Source: JAZNQL01 sp045531205 (GTDB taxonomy: Bacteria; Bacillota; Clostridia; UMGS1883; UMGS1540). Taken from it: DNA of 64,000 nt. Of the stretch, positions 1-8,158 are shown piece by piece. Below the pieces are notes generated by a model that was not told the origin of the DNA, did not search any database, and worked only from the letters and a program-made list of their open reading frames with translations. How positions within the stretch are numbered: position 1 is the first letter of the stretch; each line of letters opens with the position of its first letter. The position numbers and the translations under genes were made by a program. The DNA lies in the NCBI GenBank assembly GCA_045531205.1, contig JAZSDN010000050.1:62001-126000 (forward strand), read 5' to 3'.

Positions 1-139
1 GAGCTACAACTAAGCTTGCAGTTGTATCGTTAACTTCTTCTCCTAAAAATATTATTCTGTCTTTAAGCAAACGTGAAAAGATGTCGTAAGAACGTTCTCC
101 TCTATTAGTCTGCTCTATTACCATCGGCACCAGACTCAT
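1..139 (-). CDS. clpP: ATP-dependent Clp protease proteolytic subunit, N-terminal part (truncated by window edge)
   Basis: The first 46 codons are visible, starting [19 protein letters not shown] and running into [19 protein letters not shown]. This is the characteristic N-terminus of ClpP, the serine peptidase that forms the tetradecameric chamber of the cytoplasmic Clp protease. The catalytic Ser, His and Asp lie outside the window. The start at 139 overlaps the last 35 bases of the trigger factor gene in another frame; an internal ATG at 124 is the alternative start. The tig-clpP order is the usual one in Firmicutes and suggests co-transcription. Identity is very likely; only the exact start is open. 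Confidence 0.93.
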   Translation of the reverse strand, partial: MSLVPMVIEQTNRGERSYDIFSRLLKDRIIFLGEEVNDTTASLVVA

Positions 140-1451
140 CTTTTTCTTCTCCTTTACTCTTTGCCTTTTTAGTTATTTTTGCATTGTCAACCAAGAATGT
201 CAGAGTTTTGTTTACAGATAAATCAGCCTTTAAGCCGTCCATGGAATTCTTCATAATGTTCTTAACCTTCTTAAGTTCCATGTTATACTGTTCTGACATT
301 TTCTTAAGTTCTTCTTCTATTTCTTCTTTTGTAATTTCAATCTTTTCAATTTCAGCAATTTTTTCTAAAATAAGGTTAATCTTTACAGATCTTGCTGCAC
401 CTTCTTTAAACTGACCGCGCATTGTCGCTTCGTCAATGCCTGTAATCTGCTGATACTGTTCTAAAGTAATTCCCTGTGCAGAAATTCTGTATTCAAAATC
501 CTGCAACATTCTGTCTATCTGTGCTTCTACCATGCATTCAGGAATATCAATTTCTGTTTTTTCTGCAATGGCATCAACTATTTTATCTTCAGTTTCTCTC
601 TTTGCACGAACATTGTTAGCTTCTGTCATTTTAGCCTTAATGTCTGCTTTTAATTCATCAAGTGTATCAAATTCACTTACATCTTTTGCAAATTCATCAT
701 CAGCTGCAGGAAGTTCTTTCTTCTTAACTTCGTTAATCTTTACCTTGAATACAGCTTCTTTGCCAGCAAGGTCTTCAGCATGATATTCTGTGGGGAATGT
801 AACATTTACTTCAACTTCCTGACCTGCCTTTTTACCGATAAGCTGGTCTTCAAATCCGGGGATAAACTGTCCTGAACCAAGTTCAAGGTTGTGGTTTTCA
901 CCCTTACCGCCGTCAAATGCAACACCGTCAACAAAGCCTTCGTAATCAATAACAGCAATGTTGCCCTTCTTTGCAGCTGTTTCGATTGAAACGAGTCTTG
1001 CATTCTGTTCGCGACGTCTGTCTATTTCAGCATTAACATCTTTTGCCAATACTTTATATTCTATTTTATCCAGTTTGATTCCTTTGTATTCAGCAACTTC
1101 AAATTCAGGCTTAACTGTAACTGTAGCGGTAAACACAAATGCTTTGCCTGTTTCAAGCTGTTCAATATCAACTTCAGGTCGATCAACAGGGTTTATGCCG
1201 CTTTTTGCTACTGCTTTATCATATGCATCGGGGCATACAAAGTTTATAGCATCTTCATAAAAAACGCCTTCTCCATAGTATTTTTCGCAAACTTTACGGG
1301 GAGCTTTACCCTTGCGGAAGCCGGGAACAGATATGTATTTTACATTTTTACGATATGCTTTTTCCACACCTTCTTCAAATGCCTGCTTGTCAACTTCAAT
1401 AGTTAACTTAACCTTATTGTTTTCTAACTTTTCAACGTTTTTTACTTTCAT
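105..1451 (-). CDS. tig: Trigger factor (ribosome-associated chaperone and peptidyl-prolyl isomerase)
   Basis: The protein has 448 residues, the normal length of trigger factor. It binds the ribosome near the exit tunnel and shields nascent chains. The N-terminal ribosome-binding domain (about residues 1-145) contains the signature [11 protein letters not shown]. An FKBP-type isomerase domain follows (about 150-240, with [15 protein letters not shown] and [15 protein letters not shown]). The helical C-terminal chaperone domain (about 255-430) ends in a charged, disordered tail. The start has a strong ribosome binding site (GGAGG about 10 bases upstream) and a promoter just upstream. The 3' end overlaps clpP, consistent with translational coupling. 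Confidence 0.97.
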   Translation of the reverse strand: MKVKNVEKLENNKVKLTIEVDKQAFEEGVEKAYRKNVKYISVPGFRKGKAPRKVCEKYYGEGVFYEDAINFVCPDAYDKAVAKSGINPVDRPEVDIEQLETGKAFVFTATVTVKPEFEVAEYKGIKLDKIEYKVLAKDVNAEIDRRREQNARLVSIETAAKKGNIAVIDYEGFVDGVAFDGGKGENHNLELGSGQFIPGFEDQLIGKKAGQEVEVNVTFPTEYHAEDLAGKEAVFKVKINEVKKKELPAADDEFAKDVSEFDTLDELKADIKAKMTEANNVRAKRETEDKIVDAIAEKTEIDIPECMVEAQIDRMLQDFEYRISAQGITLEQYQQITGIDEATMRGQFKEGAARSVKINLILEKIAEIEKIEITKEEIEEELKKMSEQYNMELKKVKNIMKNSMDGLKADLSVNKTLTFLVDNAKITKKAKSKGEEKDESGADGNRAD

Positions 1452-1486
1452 TAGTTATTCCTCCAAGCTTTATAATACAATTTAAT

Positions 1487-1514
1487 ATTATAACACAAAA
1501 AATTAAAATTTCAA
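1487..1514 (-). promoter_or_regulatory. Probable sigma-A promoter of tig-clpP
   Basis: On the minus strand TTGAAA (1514-1509) is followed after 16 bases by TATAAT (1492-1487), about 35 bases upstream of the tig start. It is the only good match in this AT-rich leader. Confidence 0.55.
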
Positions 1515-1560
1515 TAGTTAAATGTAAAATTTTTCAATATTTTTAAGCTTTTTGTATAAT

Positions 1561-1582
1561 AAAAGCGCCTTTTAAAAGGCGC
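1561..1582 (-). terminator. Rho-independent terminator after abrB
   Basis: A perfect 18-base palindrome, GCGCCTTTTAAAAGGCGC (1565-1582), lies 18 bases beyond the abrB stop and is followed on the minus strand by a short T run. It separates abrB from tig. Confidence 0.8.
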
Positions 1583-1600
1583 ATTCATTTTTATATGCTT

Positions 1601-1840
1601 TTATTTTGAAAGCTCTGCCGCACAAGTTGGGCAAATATTTTTGCCGCGGAATAAAAAAACATCTTTTGCATCACCGCAGAATACGCACGAAGGTTCATAT
1701 TTTTTTAAGATTATGCTGTTACCGTCAACATAAATCTCCAAAGAATCTTTTTCAGCTATATCCAAAGTTCTTCTTAATTCAATAGGAAGAACTACCCTTC
1801 CGAGTTCATCAACTTTTCTTACTACGCCTGTAGCTTTCAT
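1601..1840 (-). CDS. abrB: AbrB-family transition-state regulator with C-terminal zinc-ribbon-like cysteines
   Basis: This 79-residue protein begins MKATGVVRKVDELGRVVLP, the swapped-hairpin AbrB/MazE DNA-binding fold used by AbrB and SpoVT. The C-terminal half carries CVFC and CPTC, a paired CxxC arrangement common in clostridial AbrB proteins and likely to bind zinc. AbrB regulators repress post-exponential and sporulation genes. ATG at 1840 is chosen because GGAGGGG sits at the right distance upstream. A TTG 15 bases further up overlaps that ribosome binding site and is rejected. The gene is divergent from spmA. Confidence 0.9.
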   Translation of the reverse strand: MKATGVVRKVDELGRVVLPIELRRTLDIAEKDSLEIYVDGNSIILKKYEPSCVFCGDAKDVFLFRGKNICPTCAAELSK

Positions 1841-1980
1841 TATTTTCCCCTCCAAATATTTTCTTTAACAAAATTAATAGTATCACATAAAAAAAGGCTT
1901 GTCAATCAGTAATTTGAAAAAAATGTAAATTTTATCATATAAAAATACAAAAAGACATATTTTTTCAAGAGGTGTTTTTT

Positions 1981-2562
1981 ATGCTTAATTTTATATGGCC
2001 GGCTTTAGTTATATTCTCGCTTGCTGTATCTTTTTTCACAGGCAACCCAGAGGAAGTTTGCATTGCCGGCATCGAAGGTGCAAAAAACGGAATTTTATTT
2101 ACTATAGAGCTTTGTGGGATTATGTGTTTTTGGACAGGGCTTATGAAAATTGCAGAAAAAGCAGGACTTATAAATTTTTTATCACGCTTGCTTTCTCCAC
2201 TTATAAAAGTTCTTTTTCCCGATGTTAAAAATCAAAGCACAAAAAATGCTATTGTAATGAATATGGCGGCAAATATATTTGGAATGAGTAATGCAGCAAC
2301 TCCTCTTGGCTTAAAAGCAATGCAAGAGCTTGACAAAGAAAACCACTACAGCAAAACAGCGTCAAATGCAATATGTATGTTTGTACTTATAAATACTGCT
2401 TCAATACAGCTTATCCCATCTACACTTATTGCCTTGCGTGCCCAAAACTCATCCTCTGCACCTTCAGAAATAATTGTACCCGTATGGATTGTTTCTTTTT
2501 TATCGTTATTTATAGCGATAATTTTTGCTAAAATTGCAGAAAAAAGGAGTAAATTATTTTGA
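1981..2562 (+). CDS. spmA: Spore maturation protein A
   Basis: This 193-residue polytopic membrane protein contains nucleoside-recognition (Gate) type segments such as TIELCGIMCFWTGLMKIAEK and MNMAANIFGMSNAATPLG. SpmA acts with SpmB in dehydration of the spore core, which gives heat resistance. Start ATG 1981 follows AGAGGTG; the in-frame GTG at 1972 lies inside that ribosome binding site. The stop overlaps the spmB start, so the two are translationally coupled. The pair supports an endospore-forming host. Confidence 0.93.
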   Translation: MLNFIWPALVIFSLAVSFFTGNPEEVCIAGIEGAKNGILFTIELCGIMCFWTGLMKIAEKAGLINFLSRLLSPLIKVLFPDVKNQSTKNAIVMNMAANIFGMSNAATPLGLKAMQELDKENHYSKTASNAICMFVLINTASIQLIPSTLIALRAQNSSSAPSEIIVPVWIVSFLSLFIAIIFAKIAEKRSKLF

Positions 2563-3080
2563 GTATATCTTCTTACATTGTTCCTTTTGTGATAATTTGC
2601 GTAATTGTTTTTGGATTCTGTAAAGGCTTATCTTTATACGATTTATTTATTGATGGTGCAAATGATGCTTTAAAAACTGCTATTAAAATAATAGCTCCCA
2701 TGACTGCACTTATGTCTGCAGTTAGTATGCTTCGTGCAGCGGGAGTTATAGATATTATTTCAAATTTATTTTCTCCTATTGCCAAAATGACGGGATTCCC
2801 TATAGAAGTTCTTCCTTTTGCTTTAATGCGTCCTGTATCAGGGAGTGCATCACTTGCAATTTTAGAAGATATTTTTTCGGTATACGGTCCCGACAGTATT
2901 GCAGGGCGTGTTGCTTCTGTAATATCAGGCTCAAGCGAAACTACATTTTACGCTTTAAGTGTATACTTTGCAGCTACAAAAATAAAAAACACAAGGCACA
3001 CCTTGAAAGCCGCATTGATAGCAGATTTTGCAGGAATGGTTCTCGGTACAGCCTCGGTTTATTTATTTTTTAATTTATAA
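2559..3080 (+). CDS. spmB: Spore maturation protein B
   Basis: This 173-residue membrane protein is the partner of SpmA, with the family segment PFALMRPVSGSASLAILEDI and a conserved GSSETTFYALSVYFAATKI stretch. Translation probably starts at TTG 2559, which overlaps the spmA stop by four bases and is preceded by AAGGAG about 10 bases upstream. No ATG or GTG fits the ribosome binding site. The 3' end overlaps the convergent gpr gene by 11 bases, so no terminator separates the two converging genes. Confidence 0.92.
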   Translation: MSISSYIVPFVIICVIVFGFCKGLSLYDLFIDGANDALKTAIKIIAPMTALMSAVSMLRAAGVIDIISNLFSPIAKMTGFPIEVLPFALMRPVSGSASLAILEDIFSVYGPDSIAGRVASVISGSSETTFYALSVYFAATKIKNTRHTLKAALIADFAGMVLGTASVYLFFNL

Positions 3081-4017
3081 GTGCATTTATTTCTTCGTGG
3101 CTTATGCCTTTGTGCATAGAATAGTTTATTCCGTTTGCAAGTATTTTTGATGTTCTCATAATAATTGTATCTATTTCCTTTGGCGTTACAATTGATTTAC
3201 CTGTTTTTTCGGCATTGAATTCTGTAAGTATTCTTTCTTTTTGTTTTTCAAAAGCTTCATTTTCTTTTTCTGAATTTCCTGTTAATACTTCAATTGCTTT
3301 ATCTATTGCATCAGCGGCAATTGTTGCACTGTCGCAAACCATAGGAACACCTATAGCTATTACCGGCACTCCAAGAGTTTCCCTGTCAAGACTTTTACGG
3401 TTGTTCCCTACCCCGCTTCCGGGATTTATTCCTGTATCAGAAATCTGAATTGTAGTGCTCACTCTTTTTGGACTTCTTGATGCAAGTGCATCTATTGCTA
3501 TAACTAAAGAAGGCTTTACTCTTTCACATACACCTTTTATTATTTCTCCTGTTTCTATTCCTGTAATTCCAAGCACTCCGGGCGAAACTGCACATACAGA
3601 ACCAAGTCCTTCGGCGGTTCCTTTTGGCATATATTCAAAAATATGTCTTGTTACAAGCAATGCTTCCACTGTTTTTGGACCCAGGGCATCGGGTGTTATT
3701 TTTTCATTTCCTAATCCAACTATTAAAACATTGTTTCTGTCATTTCCTATAAGCTTGTCAAGTTCTTCCGCTAAAAGCTGTGCTGTTTTTTCGTGTGTTT
3801 CAGGATTTGCCTGTGCGGGGTTTGGAAATTCTATTGTGATATACCTACCACACTTTTTCCCTAAAGCTTCTGCTGTTTTATCATCTTTGATTTGTACATT
3901 CGTTATTTTTATGCCTTCTATCTCTTTTTCTGTGCTTTCTATCCCTGAAAGTTCTCCCGAAGTTTCTATATAAAAATTCATAGATTCAAGTGCAAGGTCA
4001 GTTCTTACATAGCTCAA
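3070..4017 (-). CDS. gpr: Germination protease GPR (spore protease, peptidase family A25)
   Basis: GPR is made in the forespore as a zymogen and degrades small acid-soluble spore proteins at germination. The N-terminus has the family motif YVRTDLALES, and the segments LIVGLGNEKITPDALGPKTV and VIAIDALASRSPKR hold the two conserved aspartate regions of A25 peptidases. Length (315 residues) is below the roughly 370 of Bacillus GPR but fits clostridial members. The likely start is TTG 4017, because AGAGGTG lies six bases upstream and a GTG at 4026 is inside that site. The ribosome binding site sits within the terminator hairpin of the upstream ABC operon. Confidence 0.93.
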   Translation of the reverse strand: MSYVRTDLALESMNFYIETSGELSGIESTEKEIEGIKITNVQIKDDKTAEALGKKCGRYITIEFPNPAQANPETHEKTAQLLAEELDKLIGNDRNNVLIVGLGNEKITPDALGPKTVEALLVTRHIFEYMPKGTAEGLGSVCAVSPGVLGITGIETGEIIKGVCERVKPSLVIAIDALASRSPKRVSTTIQISDTGINPGSGVGNNRKSLDRETLGVPVIAIGVPMVCDSATIAADAIDKAIEVLTGNSEKENEAFEKQKERILTEFNAEKTGKSIVTPKEIDTIIMRTSKILANGINYSMHKGISHEEINALIN

Positions 4018-4061
4018 AAAAATCACCTCTTAATGCATTGTTTGCAAAAAGAGGTGATTTT
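4016..4061 (-). terminator. Terminator of the ABC exporter operon, overlapping the gpr ribosome binding site
   Basis: Two 13-base arms (4019-4031 and 4049-4061) are perfectly complementary with a 17-base loop, and a T run follows on the minus strand. The hairpin starts one base after the ABC stop codon. Its downstream arm contains the AGAGGTG ribosome binding site of gpr, and its T run reaches the gpr start codon. Confidence 0.8.
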
Positions 4062-4062
4062 A

Positions 4063-5937
4063 TTACGATAGTTCAAACATTCCCATATAAAGCTGATAAT
4101 ATTTACCTTTTTGTTTTAATAGTTCCTCGTGATCACCACGTTCAATAATTTCGCCGTTTTCAAGCACCATAATAGCATTTGAATTACGCACAGTAGAAAG
4201 TCTGTGTGCTATAACAAAAACAGTTCTTCCTTTCATAAGGGTGTCCATTCCCTTTTCTATTAAAGCTTCTGTTCTTGTATCTATAGAGCTTGTTGCTTCA
4301 TCAAGTACCAAAACAGGCGGGTTTGCAATTGCTGCTCTTGCAATAGCTAAAAGCTGACGTTGTCCCTGACTTAAATTTGCTCCGTCCGCAGTTATTTTTG
4401 TTTCGTATCCTTTTGGAAGTCTGCGGATAAAGGAATCTGCGTTTGCGAGCTTTGCCGCATAAATTATTTCTTCGTCTGTTGCATCAAGCTTTCCGTAACG
4501 GATATTATCTGCAACTGTTCCGGTAAACAAATGTGTATCCTGTAAAACAAAGGCTTGCGAGCGTCTTAAATCTGATTTTTTGATTTCATTAATTTTTATT
4601 CCGTCGTATAAGATATTACCTTCGTTAATATCATAAAATCGGTTTATAAGGTTTGTTATAGTAGTTTTTCCTGCTCCTGTTGAGCCTACAAAAGCAATTT
4701 TCTGTCCCGGCTTTGCATAAAGAGATATGCCTTTTAAAACAGTTTTTTCACTTGTGTATCCGAATTTTACATTATCAAAAGAAACATTTCCTTTTACTTC
4801 AATATAGCTTATATTTCCATTTTCGTCTGTAGTTTTCCATGCAAAAACTCCGTTTTCGCTTTCAATATATTCTTTGCCGTTATTTGTAACCTTTACAAGT
4901 GTAACTTTTCCGTTATCTTCTTCGGGTGTTTCGTCCATTATCTCAAATATTCTTTCTGCACCCGCAAGAGCGTTCAGTATTGAGTTAAACTGCTGTGACA
5001 TTTGAGTTATAGGTTGCGAAAATGAACGTGTATACTGCAAAAATGCAGCAAGTGAACCTAAATCAAAGCCCCATAAAATCGACATTACTGCACCCACCAT
5101 TGCAGTTAGTGCGTAATGCATATATGAAATGTTGCCCATTATAGGCATCAGTATACTTGCAAAGGTATGTGCACCCTTTGCAGTTTCAAAAAGCTGCTCG
5201 TTTACCTTGTCAAAGTTTTCTTTAGCCTTTTGTTCATGATTGAATATTTTTACTACCTTCTGCCCTTCAATCATTTCTTCAATGTATCCGTTTACCTGTC
5301 CTATTGCCTTTTGCTGCTTCATAAAATAGGTTCCGCTTTTTTTACCAAGAACACTTATAAGATTAAGTATCAATATAAGTATTAATACAACAAGAACCGT
5401 TAATGCAGGGCTTAAAATAAGCATTGTGCAAAATACGCCTATAACAGTTAAAATAGAAACACAAAGCTGCATTATAACCTGACTTAAAAGGTCGCGTATT
5501 GCGTCTATATCATTTGTAAAGCGGCTCATTATTTCGCCATGAGTGTGAGTGTCAAAGTATTTTATAGGTAAGGTTTGCAGTTTTTCAAACAAGTCTTCAC
5601 GCAAACGGCGAAGCGTACTTGTTGATACATGAAGCATAATTCGGTTGCCTGCATAGTTTGCCGCAGCCCCCGCTATATAAAGCGCCGCCATCATAATAAC
5701 AGCATTTGAAAATGCAGACAAATCAGGATTTTTATGTCCTATAAAAGGAACAATATACTCATTTATAAGAGGCTTTAAAAAATATGTTCCCATTATACTT
5801 GCTGCGGAATTTATAAATATAAGTACCACTAATATTGCAAGTAAAAGCTTATAGGGTTTAAGATATGAAAAGAGCTTTTGAAGGGTTTTCTTTAAATCTT
5901 TAGGCTTTCTCATGCCTTTATTTCTGGGTCCCGGCAT
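4063..5937 (-). CDS. ABC exporter half-transporter, canonical catalytic subunit
   Basis: This is a type IV ABC exporter subunit of 624 residues. An N-terminal six-helix transmembrane domain is followed by an ATPase domain with Walker A GSTGAGKTT, signature LSQGQRQ, Walker B VLVLDEATSS with the catalytic Glu, and switch His in IAHRLST. About 50 residues inserted between the two domains carry a hydrophilic strand-rich stretch. Start ATG 5937 follows GGGGGTGG; a longer reading from 5988 would overlap the upstream gene deeply and lacks a ribosome binding site. It overlaps the partner gene by 20 bases and should form a heterodimer with it. Exported substrate unknown (drugs, peptides or lipids are possible). 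Confidence 0.9.
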   Translation of the reverse strand: MPGPRNKGMRKPKDLKKTLQKLFSYLKPYKLLLAILVVLIFINSAASIMGTYFLKPLINEYIVPFIGHKNPDLSAFSNAVIMMAALYIAGAAANYAGNRIMLHVSTSTLRRLREDLFEKLQTLPIKYFDTHTHGEIMSRFTNDIDAIRDLLSQVIMQLCVSILTVIGVFCTMLILSPALTVLVVLILILILNLISVLGKKSGTYFMKQQKAIGQVNGYIEEMIEGQKVVKIFNHEQKAKENFDKVNEQLFETAKGAHTFASILMPIMGNISYMHYALTAMVGAVMSILWGFDLGSLAAFLQYTRSFSQPITQMSQQFNSILNALAGAERIFEIMDETPEEDNGKVTLVKVTNNGKEYIESENGVFAWKTTDENGNISYIEVKGNVSFDNVKFGYTSEKTVLKGISLYAKPGQKIAFVGSTGAGKTTITNLINRFYDINEGNILYDGIKINEIKKSDLRRSQAFVLQDTHLFTGTVADNIRYGKLDATDEEIIYAAKLANADSFIRRLPKGYETKITADGANLSQGQRQLLAIARAAIANPPVLVLDEATSSIDTRTEALIEKGMDTLMKGRTVFVIAHRLSTVRNSNAIMVLENGEIIERGDHEELLKQKGKYYQLYMGMFELS

Positions 5938-7663
5938 TTTCGTCCACCCCCTTCTGCTGCGATTCATATACTTCTCTGTATATTTCATTTGATGCCATCA
6001 GTTCTTCATGATTTCCTATTCCGTTTATCATCCCATTATCCATAACTATTATTTTATCGGCATCACAAACAGAGGATATTCTCTGTGCAACAATTATTGT
6101 CGTTGTAGCTTTTAAATGAGTTTTTAAAGCTTCACGGATAGATTTATCTGTAGCAGTATCAACAGCGCTTGTGCTATCATCCATAATAATTATTTTAGGT
6201 TTTTTCAAAAGTGCCCTTGCAATACAAAGTCTTTGCTTTTGTCCACCCGAAACATTTACACCGCCCTGCCCTAAATTTGTGTCATATCCATCAGGAAAAG
6301 CGGTTATAAAATCGTGTGCATTGGCAATTTTGCACGCTTTTTCTATTTCCTCCTGCGAAGCGTTTGTATCTCCCCACTTAAGATTTTCTCTTATTGTGCC
6401 GGAAAATAAAACATTCTTTTGTAAAACCATTGCCACCGCTTCACGCAGTTCAAAAAGTGAATAATCCTTTACATTTTTTCCACCTACATATATTTCGCCA
6501 TTCGTTACATCATAAAGTCTTGGAATAAGATTTACAAGTGAGCTTTTTGCAGAGCCTGTTCCTCCTATTATTCCAACTGTTTCGCCTGATTTAATTTCGA
6601 AATTTATATCCTTCAAAACCATATCGTTTGCTTTTTCGTTATAAGCAAAATCAACATTTTTAAAAGATATTGAACCATCAGAAACCTTTATATCGCTTGA
6701 TTTGTTATCTTTCAGCGAAATATCTTCGTCCAAAGCTTCGTTAATACGTGTTATAGAGGCTTTTGTAAGCACAAGCATAACAAATACCATCGAAATCATC
6801 ATAAGCGCCATAAGTATTTGCGAAACATAACTTACAAACCCCATAAATTCACCTGTTTGCATTCCTCCGGCAATTATAAGGTTACCGCCAAACCAATAAA
6901 CAGCCAGCATACAGGAATACATTACCATCTGCATTATAGGTCCGTTTAAAATAATAAGCTTTTCAGCATTTATCTGTGTACGCTGTACCTGACGTGCAAC
7001 ATCATTAAAGTTTTCTTTTTCATATTCTTCTCTTACAAAGGCTTTTACAACTCTTATAGCTATTAAGTTTTCCTGCACTTTAGAGTTTAAAAGGTCATAT
7101 TTTTTAAGCATTTCTCCAAAACGGGGAAACGCACGTGTTGCTATTAAATATAAAGCTATACCCAACACGGGAACTGCTGCAAAAAATATACAAGCAAGAC
7201 TTGCATTCATTTTAAATGCCATAATTACTGCAAACACAAGCATAAATGGCGAACGGATGCAAACACGTATCAGCATCATAAATGCGTGCTGAGTATTATT
7301 TACGTCGGTTGTAAGCCTTGTAACCAAAGATGCAGTGCTGAACTTATCCATATTTGCAAATGAATATTCCTGCAATTTATAAAAAAGCTTCTGCCTTAAG
7401 TTTTTGGCAAAGCCTGTTGCCGCAACAGCCGAGCATCTTGCCGCACCTGCACCAAAGCTTAATGATATAAGCGACATTAAAACCATCAAAGCACCTGTTT
7501 TGATTATATAACTCATATCTTTGTTTGCTATACCAATATCAATTATATTAGCCATAAGTATAGGTATAAGCACCTCAAGTATAACCTCGCCTATAACAAG
7601 CAAGGGTGACAGGATGGTTTGCTTTTTATATTCTTTTATACACGGAATTAAGTGTTTGAACAA
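5918..7663 (-). CDS. ABC exporter half-transporter, degenerate-site subunit
   Basis: This 581-residue subunit has a transmembrane domain followed by an ATPase domain with Walker A GGTGSAKSS and signature VSGGQKQ. The catalytic Glu after Walker B is replaced by Asp (IIIMDDSTSA) and the switch His by Gln (IVAQRISS). Heterodimeric exporters such as TM287/288, BmrCD and LmrCD have exactly this split, with one degenerate and one consensus ATP site. Translation probably starts at TTG 7663, ten bases after GGAGG. The promoter lies at 7700-7728. The gene comes first in the operon and the canonical subunit follows. Confidence 0.9.
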   Translation of the reverse strand: MFKHLIPCIKEYKKQTILSPLLVIGEVILEVLIPILMANIIDIGIANKDMSYIIKTGALMVLMSLISLSFGAGAARCSAVAATGFAKNLRQKLFYKLQEYSFANMDKFSTASLVTRLTTDVNNTQHAFMMLIRVCIRSPFMLVFAVIMAFKMNASLACIFFAAVPVLGIALYLIATRAFPRFGEMLKKYDLLNSKVQENLIAIRVVKAFVREEYEKENFNDVARQVQRTQINAEKLIILNGPIMQMVMYSCMLAVYWFGGNLIIAGGMQTGEFMGFVSYVSQILMALMMISMVFVMLVLTKASITRINEALDEDISLKDNKSSDIKVSDGSISFKNVDFAYNEKANDMVLKDINFEIKSGETVGIIGGTGSAKSSLVNLIPRLYDVTNGEIYVGGKNVKDYSLFELREAVAMVLQKNVLFSGTIRENLKWGDTNASQEEIEKACKIANAHDFITAFPDGYDTNLGQGGVNVSGGQKQRLCIARALLKKPKIIIMDDSTSAVDTATDKSIREALKTHLKATTTIIVAQRISSVCDADKIIVMDNGMINGIGNHEELMASNEIYREVYESQQKGVDENAGTQK

Positions 7664-7699
7664 AACGGTTTTTCCTCCCCAGTGCTTTATAATATTTTT

Positions 7700-7728
7700 A
7701 TACTATAACTTTAAATAAGATATGTCAA
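7700..7728 (-). promoter_or_regulatory. Sigma-A promoter of the ABC exporter operon
   Basis: On the minus strand TTGACA (7728-7723) and TAGTAT (7705-7700) are separated by 17 bases, about 37 bases upstream of the first ABC gene. Confidence 0.7.
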
Positions 7729-7771
7729 TACAAATTGACGATTATTAACAAAAGTTTCATTTTTATAAAAG

Positions 7772-7807
7772 AAAAATACGCAATTTCAAAACAAAACTGC
7801 GTATTTT
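7772..7807 (-). terminator. Terminator after the OPT/PqqD-like operon
   Basis: Ten-base complementary arms AAAATACGCA (7773-7782) and TGCGTATTTT (7798-7807) are followed by a T-rich stretch on the minus strand, just after the stop at 7815. Confidence 0.8.
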
Positions 7808-7814
7808 ATTATTT

Positions 7815-8156
7815 TTACTTAAAAGAAACAAATCCGTAGCTTTCTAAAATCTTAAAGTACTTTGCAAGCCTTTCATAAAGAGGATGTGCTTTTTCTCCAA
7901 AACCTTCTTCAAGTATAGTGCCAAGCTCTGTAATACTTTTTTCTCCGTCTATTAAAGGCCACACAAAGCTTCCAAGCTCATCAAGGTGAATATAGCTTAT
8001 TTTAGGTTTTTTAAAAAGCTTCTGGCAAATTCTGTTCATAATGCCCTTGTTTTCAATTTCAAGAGTAACTATATTTTCGTCATTGCTTTTCCATGCAATA
8101 TTTTCGTTTTTTACAGGAATACGTTCAAGATAATTTTCAGATATAACCTTCTTCAT
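7815..8156 (-). CDS. PqqD-like small protein (RiPP-recognition-element fold)
   Basis: The C-terminal two thirds of this 113-residue protein match the PqqD family pattern HLDELGSFVWPLIDGEKSI followed by a helical ELGTILEEGFGEKAHPLYER and a final VSF strand. PqqD domains bind precursor peptides in ribosomal peptide maturation, but no precursor or radical SAM enzyme is visible nearby. It starts two bases after the OPT transporter stop, so the two are one operon. The first 55 residues, rich in Lys and Asn, are not recognised. Family assignment is fairly secure; role in peptide transport is inference from position. Confidence 0.75.
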   Translation of the reverse strand: MKKVISENYLERIPVKNENIAWKSNDENIVTLEIENKGIMNRICQKLFKKPKISYIHLDELGSFVWPLIDGEKSITELGTILEEGFGEKAHPLYERLAKYFKILESYGFVSFK

Positions 8157-8158
8157 AA

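Noticed and set aside
3455..3973. 172-codon plus-strand frame opposite gpr
   Set aside because: The composition is typical of antisense frames, and gpr on the other strand has clear family motifs over its whole length.
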